NCBI GenBank assembly: GCA_008704415.1
Contig: VXIS01000473.1
Location: 1 to 27,228 of the forward strand
Length of the DNA stretch: 27,228 bases
DNA from: Sphaerosporella brunnea
Taxonomy: Eukaryota > Ascomycota > Pezizomycetes > Pezizales > Pyronemataceae
Direction: 5' to 3'
Shown: positions 17,312 to 26,932 of the stretch, one piece after another
Layout: each line of letters starts with the position of its first letter
Numbering within the stretch: position 1 is the stretch's first letter
Notes under the pieces: model-generated
What the model saw: only the letters and a program-made list of their open reading frames with translations
Databases searched by the model: none
Told to the model about the DNA's origin: nothing
Program-made: the position numbers and the translations under genes

Positions 17312-17728
17312 ATGTTTCTCAATCACGTCTATCCCTCCCACCTTGATTCCTGCCTGGAAGGCAATGGCCAAGTTCCTCTCTTTCAAGCGGAGACAATGTC
17401 TCCAGAAACAGCAGCAGAGGAATGGCGACGCCGCCAGGTGTGGGTGGACTGGCTGGCACGGGTCAGTGACGAGCGTCCCATGGGTCCCCGCATTGTTTTC
17501 GAGTGGGTTGAAAACGTGGTGATGCCCGATGATCAGGATTCGCTCACACGCGGTCTCCTCAATGCGCCCATCTGGGATGTCATGGAGGATTACGTCGTCG
17601 GTAGTGTGACAGGAAAATTGAGACTGCCGGATGGAAGGGAGGTGGATTTGACAGAGGAGACGGTTTCGGTACGCAAGGGGGACGTGCTGGCTTGTCAAAT
17701 CAGACGTGAGATTTGGCCGGAGTGGTGA
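17312..17728 (+). CDS. small hypothetical protein
   Basis: The frame is open from 17243; ATGs at 17312 and 17396 are the more plausible starts, giving 138 or 110 residues. The part after MSPETAAEEW is tryptophan- and acid-rich, without a signal peptide or membrane segment. It contains WVDWLARVSDERPMGPRIVF and ends RREIWPEW. A conserved-looking sequence VTGKLRLPDGREVDLTEE suggests a folded beta-rich end, but I do not recognise a family. The flanks are AT-rich and the frame has coding-like composition. It could also be the last exon of a longer gene whose start I cannot locate. Confidence 0.45.
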   Translation: MFLNHVYPSHLDSCLEGNGQVPLFQAETMSPETAAEEWRRRQVWVDWLARVSDERPMGPRIVFEWVENVVMPDDQDSLTRGLLNAPIWDVMEDYVVGSVTGKLRLPDGREVDLTEETVSVRKGDVLACQIRREIWPEW

Positions 17729-18697
17729 GGCGTTTGAAGTTTTCTTTCTTGGCATGGCGGGCGGTTGGGACCTGTTTAAGTAGACCTCTTGCGCGGAAAA
17801 TTTCCTTGCAAATCATCTCTGGTGTCATCTCTGGTACTCGAAATATTTAGTTTTAACGGAAATTATGTCGGATAATGACAAAACCCCCCGCGACCTTTTT
17901 TATGCAGGATGACCCCAGGTTTCCGTCATGATTCTGCAGGATGACCTTGTCCGAGTGATATTTATGTAGGATGCCCTCGAGTCGCTGACCGTCAGTTTGG
18001 AGGAGATCTTGATAGTGTTTAGAAGTCTGAGTGTCAACCTGGATGACGACACCGGTAGCGTTCAGTAGACATTGCCGGCAGCGTCCGCCGGCGGTAAATC
18101 TCGAAATACCTAACTAGACATAATTTGCTTCCATGTATGTAGTTTGGGTCATCCTACCTTTCTCAAATTAATCTTCCACACAAGCCTTAGCTAACGGTGC
18201 AGCTTCGAGTTGACGCCCGTCGTGAATGTCCTCGTCTTTATTGCCGGGCGGTTGACAGTCACGGAGCTCCAAGCTGACATTCTGGTGAAAGAGGAACTTT
18301 GAAACAGTACGGGCCTGGCTGAAGTTTGATTGTTCGAAAGAACAGGGGTTCCGTCGTTCCCGTTCAGTCACGATTGCAGGGAACAAGAAGTGGAAAGCCA
18401 CGGGCTGAGATTCATTCGCAGGTGAAATGGGATAATCAAACTCAGGCGTGGCGCCGAGGACATATTACTCTGACGGGTTACCTTACAGAATCATGTCAGA
18501 AACTCGGGGTCTCCTGCATAAAAAAGACTGCTGGGTGTTATCCTACAAATTATGTTACACTTGGGGGGTTTTCCCTAGTTTTAAATATAGGTGATATCGT
18601 AATCTACCAATCCCGAATCATCTCATCTCATAACACTTCAGGAGCCCCAGCTGTCCTCAGTGGGAGTCAGCTATAATTGTATGCAACCGTGAATGTT
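17729..18697. other. intergenic, with repeated AGGATGACC words
   Basis: GCAGGATGACC occurs at about 17905 and 17936, a variant GTAGGATGCCC at 17966, and the inverse GGGTCATCCT at 18147. A 116-codon plus frame (18326-18676) has no recognisable features. GCCGGC-type inverted words occur near 18074-18093. Confidence 0.45.
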
Positions 18698-19702
18698 TTA
18701 GAAACGGCTGATTACCTCTTCTTCAGACCCAGGTGGTTTAAGAAGCTGCACAATCTCATGGAAGGCCAAACGACTGAACTGACTATCGGCGTTGACAGCT
18801 TGGTCCAAAGAAGGATAAGTACCAAAGGTCCTGCGATAAATCGAGAGAGGGGTTTGGCCATCGAAAACTTTGGCCTTGAGATCGGCGCCATGGTTCACCA
18901 GCATCTGGACAATCGGAAGATGTCCTCCATAAGCTGCGCGATGGATCGCCTGAATATTGTCCTTGCCCGCGGCCGATACATCGGCACCCAATTCAAGGAG
19001 CACCTTGACCGCCCTCACATATCCAGATTCCACCGCCTCATCGAGAGGTGAGAGACCGTTGATAAGATCTCTACCCTCAATGTCGGCGCCTAACGCGACC
19101 AACTCGCGTATGGCACCGATAGTATCGGTTTTCCGCCTGCCGTTGTTCCACGTCGGACAATGCGCAGCCACCCACAGCGGCCTCCAACCATAGGACTCCG
19201 TTGGAGCTTCCAGGTTGGCTCCTGCCTCTACGAGAGGGCGAATGAGACTCTCAAACCCCCACCTCGCAGCCGCATGTAGTGGTGTTTCCCCAGCCTCCTT
19301 GGTCGCATTGACATTCGCACCCTTCGCTATGAGGATGCGCACCGCCCACTCGGTGCCCTGCGCGGCTGCGGCCAACAGAGGTGTCGGCGGATCAAGGGAC
19401 CAGATGTACCATCGCTTCGCGATCCAGGACTGCCCGATTATCGGCGCCTCGATGTCAAGCCCAGACTCCAGTAGCAAGTCGAGCGTGGGTTCGCTTCGAT
19501 GCGACAAGGCCCAATCGAGCGCCGATTGCTTCTCTTCGTGACCTTCGTCCTGCACGGCGCGTTTGTAGAGGAGCGGGTTGAGTTTGGCGTGGAAATTGCG
19601 GTTCGTGAGTGCGAAGTTGTTGAGAGCGGACTGCGAGAGGTTCTCAACGATCAAAAGAAGGAGCTCGAAGGGCACTTTTTCGAGCGGCGAGGTGGTTGCC
19701 AT
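18698..19702 (-). CDS. F-box and ankyrin-repeat protein
   Basis: A single-exon minus-strand frame of 334 residues starts at ATG 19702. Residues 6-50 form an F-box-like region (LEKVPFELLLLIVENLSQSA, then FALTNRNFHAKLNPLLYKRA). Ankyrin repeats follow: about 58-90, 105-137, 138-170, 172-214 (longer, with an insertion), 217-249, 250-282 and a partial one to about 320. The TPLHAAARWG and GAN/GAD signatures are clear. Such fungal proteins are thought to link substrates bound by the ankyrin stack to Skp1-cullin ubiquitin ligases; the substrate is unknown. The F-box is a sequence-based guess and somewhat divergent. These genes are often expanded and variable in ascomycetes. No frameshift or stop is seen; the stop codon is at 18698-18700. 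Confidence 0.88.
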   Translation of the reverse strand: MATTSPLEKVPFELLLLIVENLSQSALNNFALTNRNFHAKLNPLLYKRAVQDEGHEEKQSALDWALSHRSEPTLDLLLESGLDIEAPIIGQSWIAKRWYIWSLDPPTPLLAAAAQGTEWAVRILIAKGANVNATKEAGETPLHAAARWGFESLIRPLVEAGANLEAPTESYGWRPLWVAAHCPTWNNGRRKTDTIGAIRELVALGADIEGRDLINGLSPLDEAVESGYVRAVKVLLELGADVSAAGKDNIQAIHRAAYGGHLPIVQMLVNHGADLKAKVFDGQTPLSIYRRTFGTYPSLDQAVNADSQFSRLAFHEIVQLLKPPGSEEEVISRF

Positions 19703-20367
19703 TTCTTGGTGTGAGGCGTCGCTCAGGGCGAGCGCTCTAATATGTAGCGAGAGCAGTGAATGAGGTACGGACGGGAAAGGCCGGGAGGTGACACTTTTGA
19801 TATTTTTCCAAAGGACCAGAAAATTATGTCATTGGGAGGCGCAGCAGTGGCGCGGCAAATTGCACTACTCTACAGGCCGTGGCGCAACGCCGTTCGCAAC
19901 AAGTCAATGACCAGCTCTCATCCGTCGCAGCGCGAGGAGACGCTGGGAGGGTATCATGAATGGGCAGCGTTGCGGCTAGGGAAAGGGAGGCGGCTGCCGT
20001 GGAAGCTAGAAGGCTGGCCGCCGAGGACGAAATAAGCAGTGGCTGACGGCTTGTCACGATCGCTGGGTATCCTAAGGAAGTTGTCGCCGGCGTATTATCA
20101 CTTTGCTGATATCAATATTCTCGGTGCCGACTTTCTCAACATAAATTACGCTTCCCTATGGTATGGCCACCGGAATTACCAGGTGAAATTGTAGAGTACT
20201 TCGGTAAGAAGTGGAAGGTGGTGGAAGCCCGTTTGGATAGCTCGGTATGAGCAGAACCGCCGTTATCTCAGGCATGTCGATAAAACCACCGAGACCCGTT
20301 GGATACGGTCAGTTTGAAGCGGTTCAGAGCCGGAATAAATAAATAAAAAAACGGCTATTATGCCCCA
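19703..20367. other. intergenic between the F-box gene and the pogo-like element
   Basis: On the minus strand 20057-19824 gives a 77-codon alanine/serine-rich frame with a signal-like N-terminus. In the plus strand the same DNA encodes broken alanine/glutamate-rich helical stretches (AREREAAAVEARRLAAE-like near 19975-20025) divided by a stop. This could be a worn exon, but neither reading is convincing. Confidence 0.4.
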
Positions 20368-20439
20368 TACCCCCAATTTTTATGAGTATGCAGCGTACCC
20401 CCAAAATGCAGTGAGTTATAGATCATGGAGAGGGCGAGG

Positions 20440-20720
20440 ACAATCCAAATATCTCTCAGCTGCAGCTCGCGAGTTTAACCTTCCACGACGCTTCAGAGCG
20501 GGCAGGACTCCAAGCAAGCGAGGCCGGCAACATATAGAAAGCTTACAAAGGAGCAAGAGCTTGCAGTTTGCCAGTATCTTGGCAGATTGGATGTGGTCGG
20601 GACTTCTGCTCGTCTACAAATGGTCACCGGCTGTGGGAATGCAATTCTGCAGCATGAGGTTTCATCATGGACTCATTTCACCGGATATGGTAATCATGAG
20701 AGTTTACTAAGCCATTCCTT
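20440..20720 (+). pseudogene. pogo-type transposase N-terminal fragment (CENP-B-like helix-turn-helix)
   Basis: AAAREFNLP near 20459-20485 matches the first DNA-recognition helix region of fungal pogo transposases. After a frame change and a TAG near 20537, a second piece reads KLTKEQELAVCQYLGRLDVV, then GTSARLQMVTGCGNAIL (about 20539-20655), the following CENP-B-type helix region. The catalytic D-D-D/E region is not visible in the rest of the element. Non-functional. Confidence 0.7.
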
Positions 20721-20927
20721 GCCGTATTTGGCAAGTTTGGGGCGAGCTCCCATACAAAATCGACCAAATTGGCCCCACTTTCAATCCGCTCCACCACCTT
20801 CCGTAACCATTTTATTGTTCTTCTGAGCGTATGGGATGATATTTTCAATGATTCTCAATCGATCCGTACCGAGCCTTTATTTTTCAAATGCGGTATGGTG
20901 GCGGTGGAGCGTGGTGAAGTTGGGTAG

Positions 20928-21314
20928 TCAAGTACTGCGGCTACAGGTGTTCCCAACCAGATTTTCCTCGCTCCTCTCCATGAGAACTGCGATTGCCGCC
21001 TGAAGCGGGGTTCTCGATAGACTTCTAGGTCTCTTCGCACTGAATAGATCGAATAGGTATCGCAATCGGATGGTGGTTGTGGTGGAAATGCGATTACTAT
21101 ACGACGCGTGTAGTTTTTGCTCGTCCAACTTAAACTGCTGTCGGGGACTCCGAGCGACCGGGGGAGGTGGTGGTTGGCACGAGTAGGTATGGATGACACC
21201 GCTACACTTAGGTGCACAGTGGCCCACTTCGCAAGTAGAACATCTAGGAGAGGGCGTTCTGGAATCTGCAGGAGCTCCCCACGGACTGTCTCTTACCCCT
21301 CCTCCGACGATCAC
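20928..21314 (-). other. antisense ORF with a CCHC-like motif inside the pogo-like element
   Basis: A 128-codon minus-strand frame contains CSTCEVGHCAPKC, which is C-x2-C-x3-H-x4-C, one residue short of a canonical zinc knuckle, followed by a proline-rich stretch. It might be a rearranged piece of a transposase tail or a captured fragment. No family is recognised and the frame may be chance. Confidence 0.3.
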
Positions 21315-21548
21315 CCTTTCAGATCCTCTTTTTTGTCAAGCGTCCCCTCGGAACCTGAGTGACCGGAGGTTCGCATGTTGCCCGGGTGTCCATGATGAGG
21401 TGAAGGACGATGTTATTCTGCGACGGATGAGGGGTTCCTAGTTAGTAATGACCGGACGGGTCAACTTGGTGCGCACTACCGAAGCATCATGTTCTATCAC
21501 TCACTGAATTTTGGGGGGTACGCTGCATACTCATAAAAATGGGGGGTA

Positions 21549-22260
21549 GCGAGGACATTTCGCATGAAGCATAGTAGTCGATAAAAAAAAAAAGAACTGT
21601 GGGGCGTACATAAACTGGGACTGGCCTCAAGAGGTGGGGTTTCTTTCCTACACATCGTGGGATGTGCGTACTCTAATGTCACTTCAGTTCCGCCTATCCA
21701 AATGCCGCCAAAGATGTGTGTGGGACGGGTGATTATCATCATGAACATCATAACAGCTGAATCACCATCGTCCTGTGGCAAATATATTGCAACTACCGAG
21801 GTTCAACTGTCAGACCTTACCCCTCCCCAACCCCCCCAAAAAAAAAAAAAAAAAAAAAAAAGGCAACAAACCGCAGAAGCTGTCAGGGCGGGGAAATACG
21901 AGTCCGAATGCTTAGTAATCTAGAGTGTGCAAAGTGCAAAGATTTAGAGCTCATAGGGGCGATTTCTCGGGGCTTCGAGGAATTGATTGGATCATGCTAT
22001 CACTCGGTCAGGTTTTCAGCTTCCGATAAAACTCATGAAAGTTTACAGCTTTTGGAATGGTGGTGCACTGAATGAAGGGAAACCCGAAGAGCGGTCGGTA
22101 CCTTCTATGGGCCTGCACTCGTGGTCATATCTACTAGGTAGTCTTTGGTTCTGCAAACTAGTTCCGCAGAGAGGAGTTGCAGACTACTCGCGGAGACCCG
22201 ATAAGCAGTAACTATCTAGTGGCCAGCCAAGCGGGGCAGTTGCTACGCAATTGGCCCGGA
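21549..22260. other. gene-free stretch with homopolymers
   Basis: It contains an A-run at 21583-21594, and C7 followed by about 24 A at 21832-21861. Frames of up to 94 codons show no domains; the minus frame 21781-21497 reads into the pogo-like end. Confidence 0.45.
21832..21861 (+). repeat. C-tract followed by poly-A tract
   Basis: A run of C then about 24 uninterrupted A. It could be a simple repeat or the worn poly-A tail of a retroposed sequence; I see no target duplication or upstream ORF to support the latter. Confidence 0.6.
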
Positions 22261-22267
22261 GAACTAC

Positions 22268-22285
22268 TACCTACCTAGGTAGGTA
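22268..22285. repeat. 18-bp perfect palindrome
   Basis: TACCTACCTAGGTAGGTA reads the same on both strands. The GTAGGTA word recurs at 22929-22935, 23438-23444 and 23752-23758 in this gene-free region. Confidence 0.85.
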
Positions 22286-22911
22286 CAGGGGAGGTCTGAG
22301 AAACGATTGGGCAACCATTGCCGGATCATTCTCGGACGGTTTGAATTGTCGTAAACGTTGATAAAATACCTACACTTAAACCTAACCCAAACTTACCTCT
22401 AACCCCTATCCGTCGGCTACAGTACACCTGTAGCCAACAACACCGGGATACTCAGTTGGGCTTTATCAGCTAATCAGCAGTTCTTCAGCGAGTAGGCGGC
22501 GGTGGAGATTGACGAGAGCAAAAGTTTGCCGAGCAAAATTGAAAACTGATAGGAAGAAGTGCAAGTCTCGAGGGCTGAAAACTAGATTTGGGAGACCTGA
22601 CAATGCCAACGTTTAACACCTGGGGCCGTTAACTTCATCTGACCGTTTAGTAATCGTTTTGAAGAACATTATCATCAGCGGGTTGTTTTTCTCTGGCGGA
22701 GCTTTTTGTGTTTGAAAAACGCTTTGCTTCACACGATATATGCCTGGTGTCAGCCACGGCGAGACGTACGTGTTGCAAGCGGTACCAGAGTAGCATGTTG
22801 CATTTTCCCTGTCAAAAACGTTTGCAACGCAAAGAAAACGTTTGAACTGAGCCGACCATCTGAAAATGCATAAAAACGTTTTTGAAACCCCCCCTTTTTT
22901 TTACCACGGTA

Positions 22912-22938
22912 TGTACCTACTAAACATGTAGGTACATT
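22912..22938. repeat. inverted repeat ATGTACCTAC / GTAGGTACAT
   Basis: Ten-base arms flank a 7-base TAAACAT centre. The centre and one arm reappear inverted near 23436-23457 (ATGTAGGTATGTTTAGTAAACAT). Confidence 0.8.
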
Positions 22939-23847
22939 AATAGCAGAGCCCGTCTTTTGCTAGAGTGGGCAGATGTATGCCCCAACGTGGGAAAACGACA
23001 AGTCACCGAAGACCTCAATCCCGCGAAAAAAAGAGCGGGAGAGCGAAAAAACTAGCAAGTCGCACAGCGTGCTTGTAAAAATATCATTTTTTCCCCAAAC
23101 TCACCATAACCACTTAATCCTCACCACCTCAGCCTAACTTGCACCCGTACCATACCTTATGCCCTTACCCAATCCTAAATAGAAATCCCACCCCCTACCT
23201 CTAACCCTTCCTGGTTCCTAGAGATTTTTCTCTTATTTTTTGGCATTTTTCTGAGGGCATATTAGCATTCACAGGATATCGCTAGCAAAAAGACGGGCAT
23301 GTAAGCACTTGGCTCTGTAATCGCACTGGGGCCTCCTGCAGCGTGGTTTAAGCTCGATATGAATCCTCGGCAGTTCTCAGACCAAGCCCTATGGAAAAAA
23401 TCAGAACACGTACTAGCTTACTTAGGAATAGAGTGATGTAGGTATGTTTAGTAAACATTTTGAGTGTTCATATACGTACGTTACGGCGTATTACAACAAG
23501 CATACATATGAGGTATGCCGGCACTCATGAGGGAAATCGGTGTGTACTCATTGGCAGTTACCGGCAAGCATGCCGCGGCGCAAGGATGGTTTTGCGAGTT
23601 TTAAACACGTTGAGCCTATACTTATGCATGCCGTGCTTGCCGTGCTCGTTTCCAGGCCGATCATGAAGAACTGGAACAGTTTCCAGGAATTCGAAGGAGG
23701 GGTCACGTTCAAAGATCAGCAACCACAATTACCTCATATTCTGGGCTGCAGGTAGGTATACGTATGGAGGGAGATGAGGGGTGCAGGCATATAATTCTGT
23801 CGGTCCCCAGAGCTTTTTGCTGCCTAGAAGCAGCAATCAGCACAGCG

Positions 23848-25720
23848 ATGTTTTCTACCGGAACCCTTCCTGCAGCTGCCGTAGTCACGGCGCTGGCAAC
23901 ACAGCACGTACTTTCTGGCATCCACGAAGCACCCACTCTCCAGGTCCTCGGTGTCCTTGGAATAGCTGACCTTGCCTTCCTCTTTACAATCCGCAGTCTA
24001 TCAACCTTCCTCCAACTCAACGTCATATTTATCAGCGTCTTTTTCGTGGCCACAGGCATCCGCAGACTCTATCTACATCCTCTATCCTCCTGGCCAGGCC
24101 GCAAAAGAGCAGCTCTCTCGAAACTTTACGAAGCGTATCTGTACTCCAAGGGCACCAATGCGTTTGAAATAAGGGAGCTACATAGGAAGCATGGAGATTT
24201 CTTGCGTACCGGCCCAAATGAGGTGGCGATAAACAATGTTGAAGGGCTGGAGTTATTTACAAGACAAAGTTATGATATTACCCGTGGGCCGTTCTACGAG
24301 TTCTCGAAGAGCATGGGTGGTTTGAACGCTATCACAACCCGAGATGCCAGTGCCCACAGACCCCTTCGTGGTATTTGGGAACAAGGATTCAAGAGTAATT
24401 CTATCCGCGAATACTCAACCCGCGTGGAGTTGCATGTCGACAGGTTCATTCGGATTCTGGAGCAGACCAAGGGAAAGTTTGTGGATTGCGTACCACTGGT
24501 CACGAACATGACATTTGATATGTGAGTTTTAGACATTGATTTTCATATTAGTGGGATGCTGCAGATACTGATACGGTCAAGTATGGCCGATCTGAGCTTT
24601 GGAACGGATTACGGCATGCAGGCGGGCACTGGAGATCCTTCTTACATGGTACGCAGAGCAGGACGACCAGTATCCGATCCGACTTTGGCTAACCGTAGTA
24701 GGGATACCTCCATGACTACCTGTGTGCACTTTCAGTGACCGGCTCTCTAAGAACCCTCTGCGACTTTATGACAGTGCTGCCCTATGATAAAGCAACCGCC
24801 GAATACAGAAAGCAAGGCGAAAAGTTGCTGGATGGCCGTATCGCCATGGGTAAATCTCGGCCAGACATATTTACACATCTCCTCGGCGAAGACATCGAAA
24901 CTGGAAAAAAGCTGACCTATTCCGAATTGAACGCGAATGCGCAATTGCTGATCGTGGCTGGTTCTGGTGCGTTGGGGGATCCCAAGAGGATAGTATGGAT
25001 CATGGGCCGCTGATCATGGCTGAGTAGACACAACATCTACCGTTCTCTCAAACGTATTCCGTGAGCTTTCCTTGCACCCTGATGTCCAGGAAAAACTCTA
25101 CCAAGAAATTCATGCCGCGGCCGAGGCTGGGCCGTTCGATTGCCAAAACACAAAAAATCTTCCGTATCTGCAAGCCGTTATCGACGAGACGCTTCGCTTA
25201 TGGCCTCCAGTCCCGGCTGGCGCACAGGCCCAGACAGGGCCGGCCGGTGCAACTATTGCCGGTCGCTTCGTTCCTCCTCTCACTGCAGTGCGAGTTCATC
25301 ACCTGGCACTAATGTCTGGTCTGTGTTCTTGTCCTCGGGTTCTTGCAAGATGATTGACGAAATATTTGGCAGACGATAGATATTTTCCCCAAGGAGAGAG
25401 GTTCTGGCCTGAACGCTGGACAGAAAGCAGGGAGGACGGCGTGAAAGATGTCCGGGCTTTTATTCCCTTCTCTTTGTGGGTACTTCCCCCAATCGACCAC
25501 TTTACAGCCTGCTGACTTTCCCGGTACCAGTGGAACCCATGTTTGTGTGGGAAAGCATCTCGCATACAATGAGCTCCGTCTCACGGTTGCAAGAGTTAGC
25601 CAGAAGTTCAAGATTGAACTGGGCCCAAACTATGACGATCAACAGTACAGGAAGGCCTGCAAGGACTACTTTACTATCATGATTGGAAGCGTCGAGGCGA
25701 GATTTGTCCCGCGGATCTAA
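23848..25720 (+). CDS. cytochrome P450 monooxygenase, membrane-anchored
   Basis: Six exons (23848-24521, 24582-24648, 24702-24966, 25028-25318, 25373-25475, 25531-25720) join to 529 residues; all five introns are 53-61 nt, GT...AG and frame-restoring. The ATG at 23848 is preferred over 23764 because the hydrophobic anchor starts soon after; two membrane segments lie near 31-48 and 53-70, followed by a proline hinge (HPLSSWPG). The I-helix AGSDTT is at 333-338 (split by intron 3), ExxR at 389-392 (ETLR), FWPERW follows, and the heme loop FSFGTHVCVG has its Cys at about 472, with His where Arg is common. It should oxidise a small hydrophobic substrate at the ER using a P450 reductase; fungal P450s of this type often serve secondary metabolism or detoxification. 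No biosynthetic partner genes are visible in the window. The gene looks intact. Confidence 0.92.
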
Positions 25721-26690
25721 CAAAGCCTGAGCAACTTTCCGTGTTCCGGGGGAGAGGATCAAACTGTACGAGTGATCGTCGGTGATGAAGGTCATTGTCG
25801 TGAGGGACGCGGATTTTCTACGAAGTTTATGAATCAAGCACTTATCTTAGTAGGGGAGGGGTGTTTTTGGAAATTGTCATGTGATTATTATATAATCGTG
25901 ATTTTGCTTGTCACCACAAAACGGTCAACATAATGCTGTTTAAGCCACCCATATATATAGGGGTTATAAGGGTGGGTGACGGTTAGTGAGCAAAAAAATT
26001 ATATTGCCAGTAGGTGGAAGGCTTATTTCCTTGCTCCCGCACCCTCGCCGCACGGCGAGCGGCATCCTACCACGCCGCGGCGATGGTGCCCGCTAGGCAC
26101 TAGTCCTCTCCATCTCCAACATGATCATCATCATCATAATTATCATCACGATCAACATCGAGTCGTGCACCCGACTGTTGCCTCGCCTCCTGCAACCTCC
26201 AAAACAGAGGCGATAGCAGCAGTAGATGCAGCATGAAAAAGTAACTAGGAGATGCGGTAATGCCAAAGCCTGAAGCATACTTGTCGCAGAGGGACAGCTG
26301 GTTGAAAAGCTCAACACCTCACTCAAGTTCGTGCCCAATATGATTCTATGCCTAAGGATGATATATATGTAACCATTATATAAGGATTGTTTGAGGACAG
26401 GGGTCTTTGTGCAAACACAGTTTTTGGGTAAACACATTTTCTACTCAAACATATGGTGCCGTTTTCAGCCAAATTGAATACCCCTAATGGTTGTCGTAGA
26501 AAGGATATGCCGTGGTAAACACCATATGGGTACCAGAATATGGACGTCTACTTTTCATTTTAGGCACAAAATGGGTGCATTCCTGTAAGCCTAAAACCAA
26601 GAACCGAAATATTTTACCTGATGTTGGTTCAATTAGCCGACCGTAAATCCTTCTTGAGCGAAATAAAGGATGTCAGTCACGTCGCTCATG
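25721..26690. other. intergenic region 3' of the P450 gene
   Basis: It contains ATATATATA near 25951-25959 and an ATC/ATT microsatellite at 26121-26152 (ATCATCATCATCATAATTAT type). ORFs here (25976-26236 plus, 26437-26093 minus) consist largely of the microsatellite and show no domain. Confidence 0.45.
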
Positions 26691-26703
26691 ACATACCCCG
26701 TGA

Positions 26704-26790
26704 TATCGCGAACCCGCCAACCCGTCACCACCTCGCGAACCCATCCACCACCTTGCGAACCCGTCAACAAGACATCAACAACGGCGCAAA
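26704..26790 (+). repeat. degenerate GCGAACCCGTC repeat
   Basis: The words CGCGAACCCGCC, CGCGAACCCATCC and GCGAACCCGTC recur at about 21-29-bp spacing, each followed by a CACCACCT-like string. It could be a subterminal repeat of the adjacent Harbinger-like element. Confidence 0.55.
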
Positions 26791-26932
26791 TCCAACCTCA
26801 CAAGCGGGTAGGAGAATAAAGAACAAAGAGGTGTCGAGGTATTGCTGTTCTCCATCATTTGCAATACAGCTCGAACATACAATACTTTATTCAAACCATC
26901 TACCGCCGCCATCGAAGCTTCAGAATGCCGTC

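Larger units (their letters stand above)
20368..21548 (+). mobile_element. short pogo/Fot1-like element with 60-bp inverted ends
   Basis: From 20370 the sequence CCCCCAATTTTTATGAGTAT followed by GCAGCGTACCCCC and CAGTGAG is matched, inverted, at the right end (about 21487-21546), with a few differences up to ATCATG/AACATG. TA flanks both sides (20368-20369, 21547-21548), the usual Tc1-mariner-pogo target duplication. Each end contains TACCCCC twice, about 30 bp apart, possibly a doubled transposase site. At 1.2 kb it is shorter than autonomous pogo-like elements (about 1.8-2 kb) and carries only a transposase fragment, so it is a deletion derivative or rearranged copy. Confidence 0.85.
22261..23847. 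other. 1.6-kb gene-free region with palindromes, AACGTT words and TAACCC-like tracts
   Basis: No frame above 75 codons is convincing. Visible structure: a perfect palindrome at 22268-22285, a hairpin GGCTACAG/CTGTAGCC at 22415-22435, AAACGTT words near 22347, 22603, 22820, 22840 and 22876, C-rich TAACCC-like strings near 22381-22410 and 23150-23210, and inverted copies of GCCCGTCTTTTGCTAG. It may be one or more decayed non-coding transposons. Its right part must hold the P450 promoter. Confidence 0.5.

Noticed and set aside
18326..18676. 116-codon plus frame as a gene
   Set aside because: No domain, no coding-like composition compared with neighbours, and no visible promoter or splice support.
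23764..23847. Earlier ATG for the P450 (28 extra residues)
   Set aside because: The extra residues are charged and cysteine-rich and would precede the membrane anchor; the start at 23848 fits the family better, though the earlier one is not excluded.
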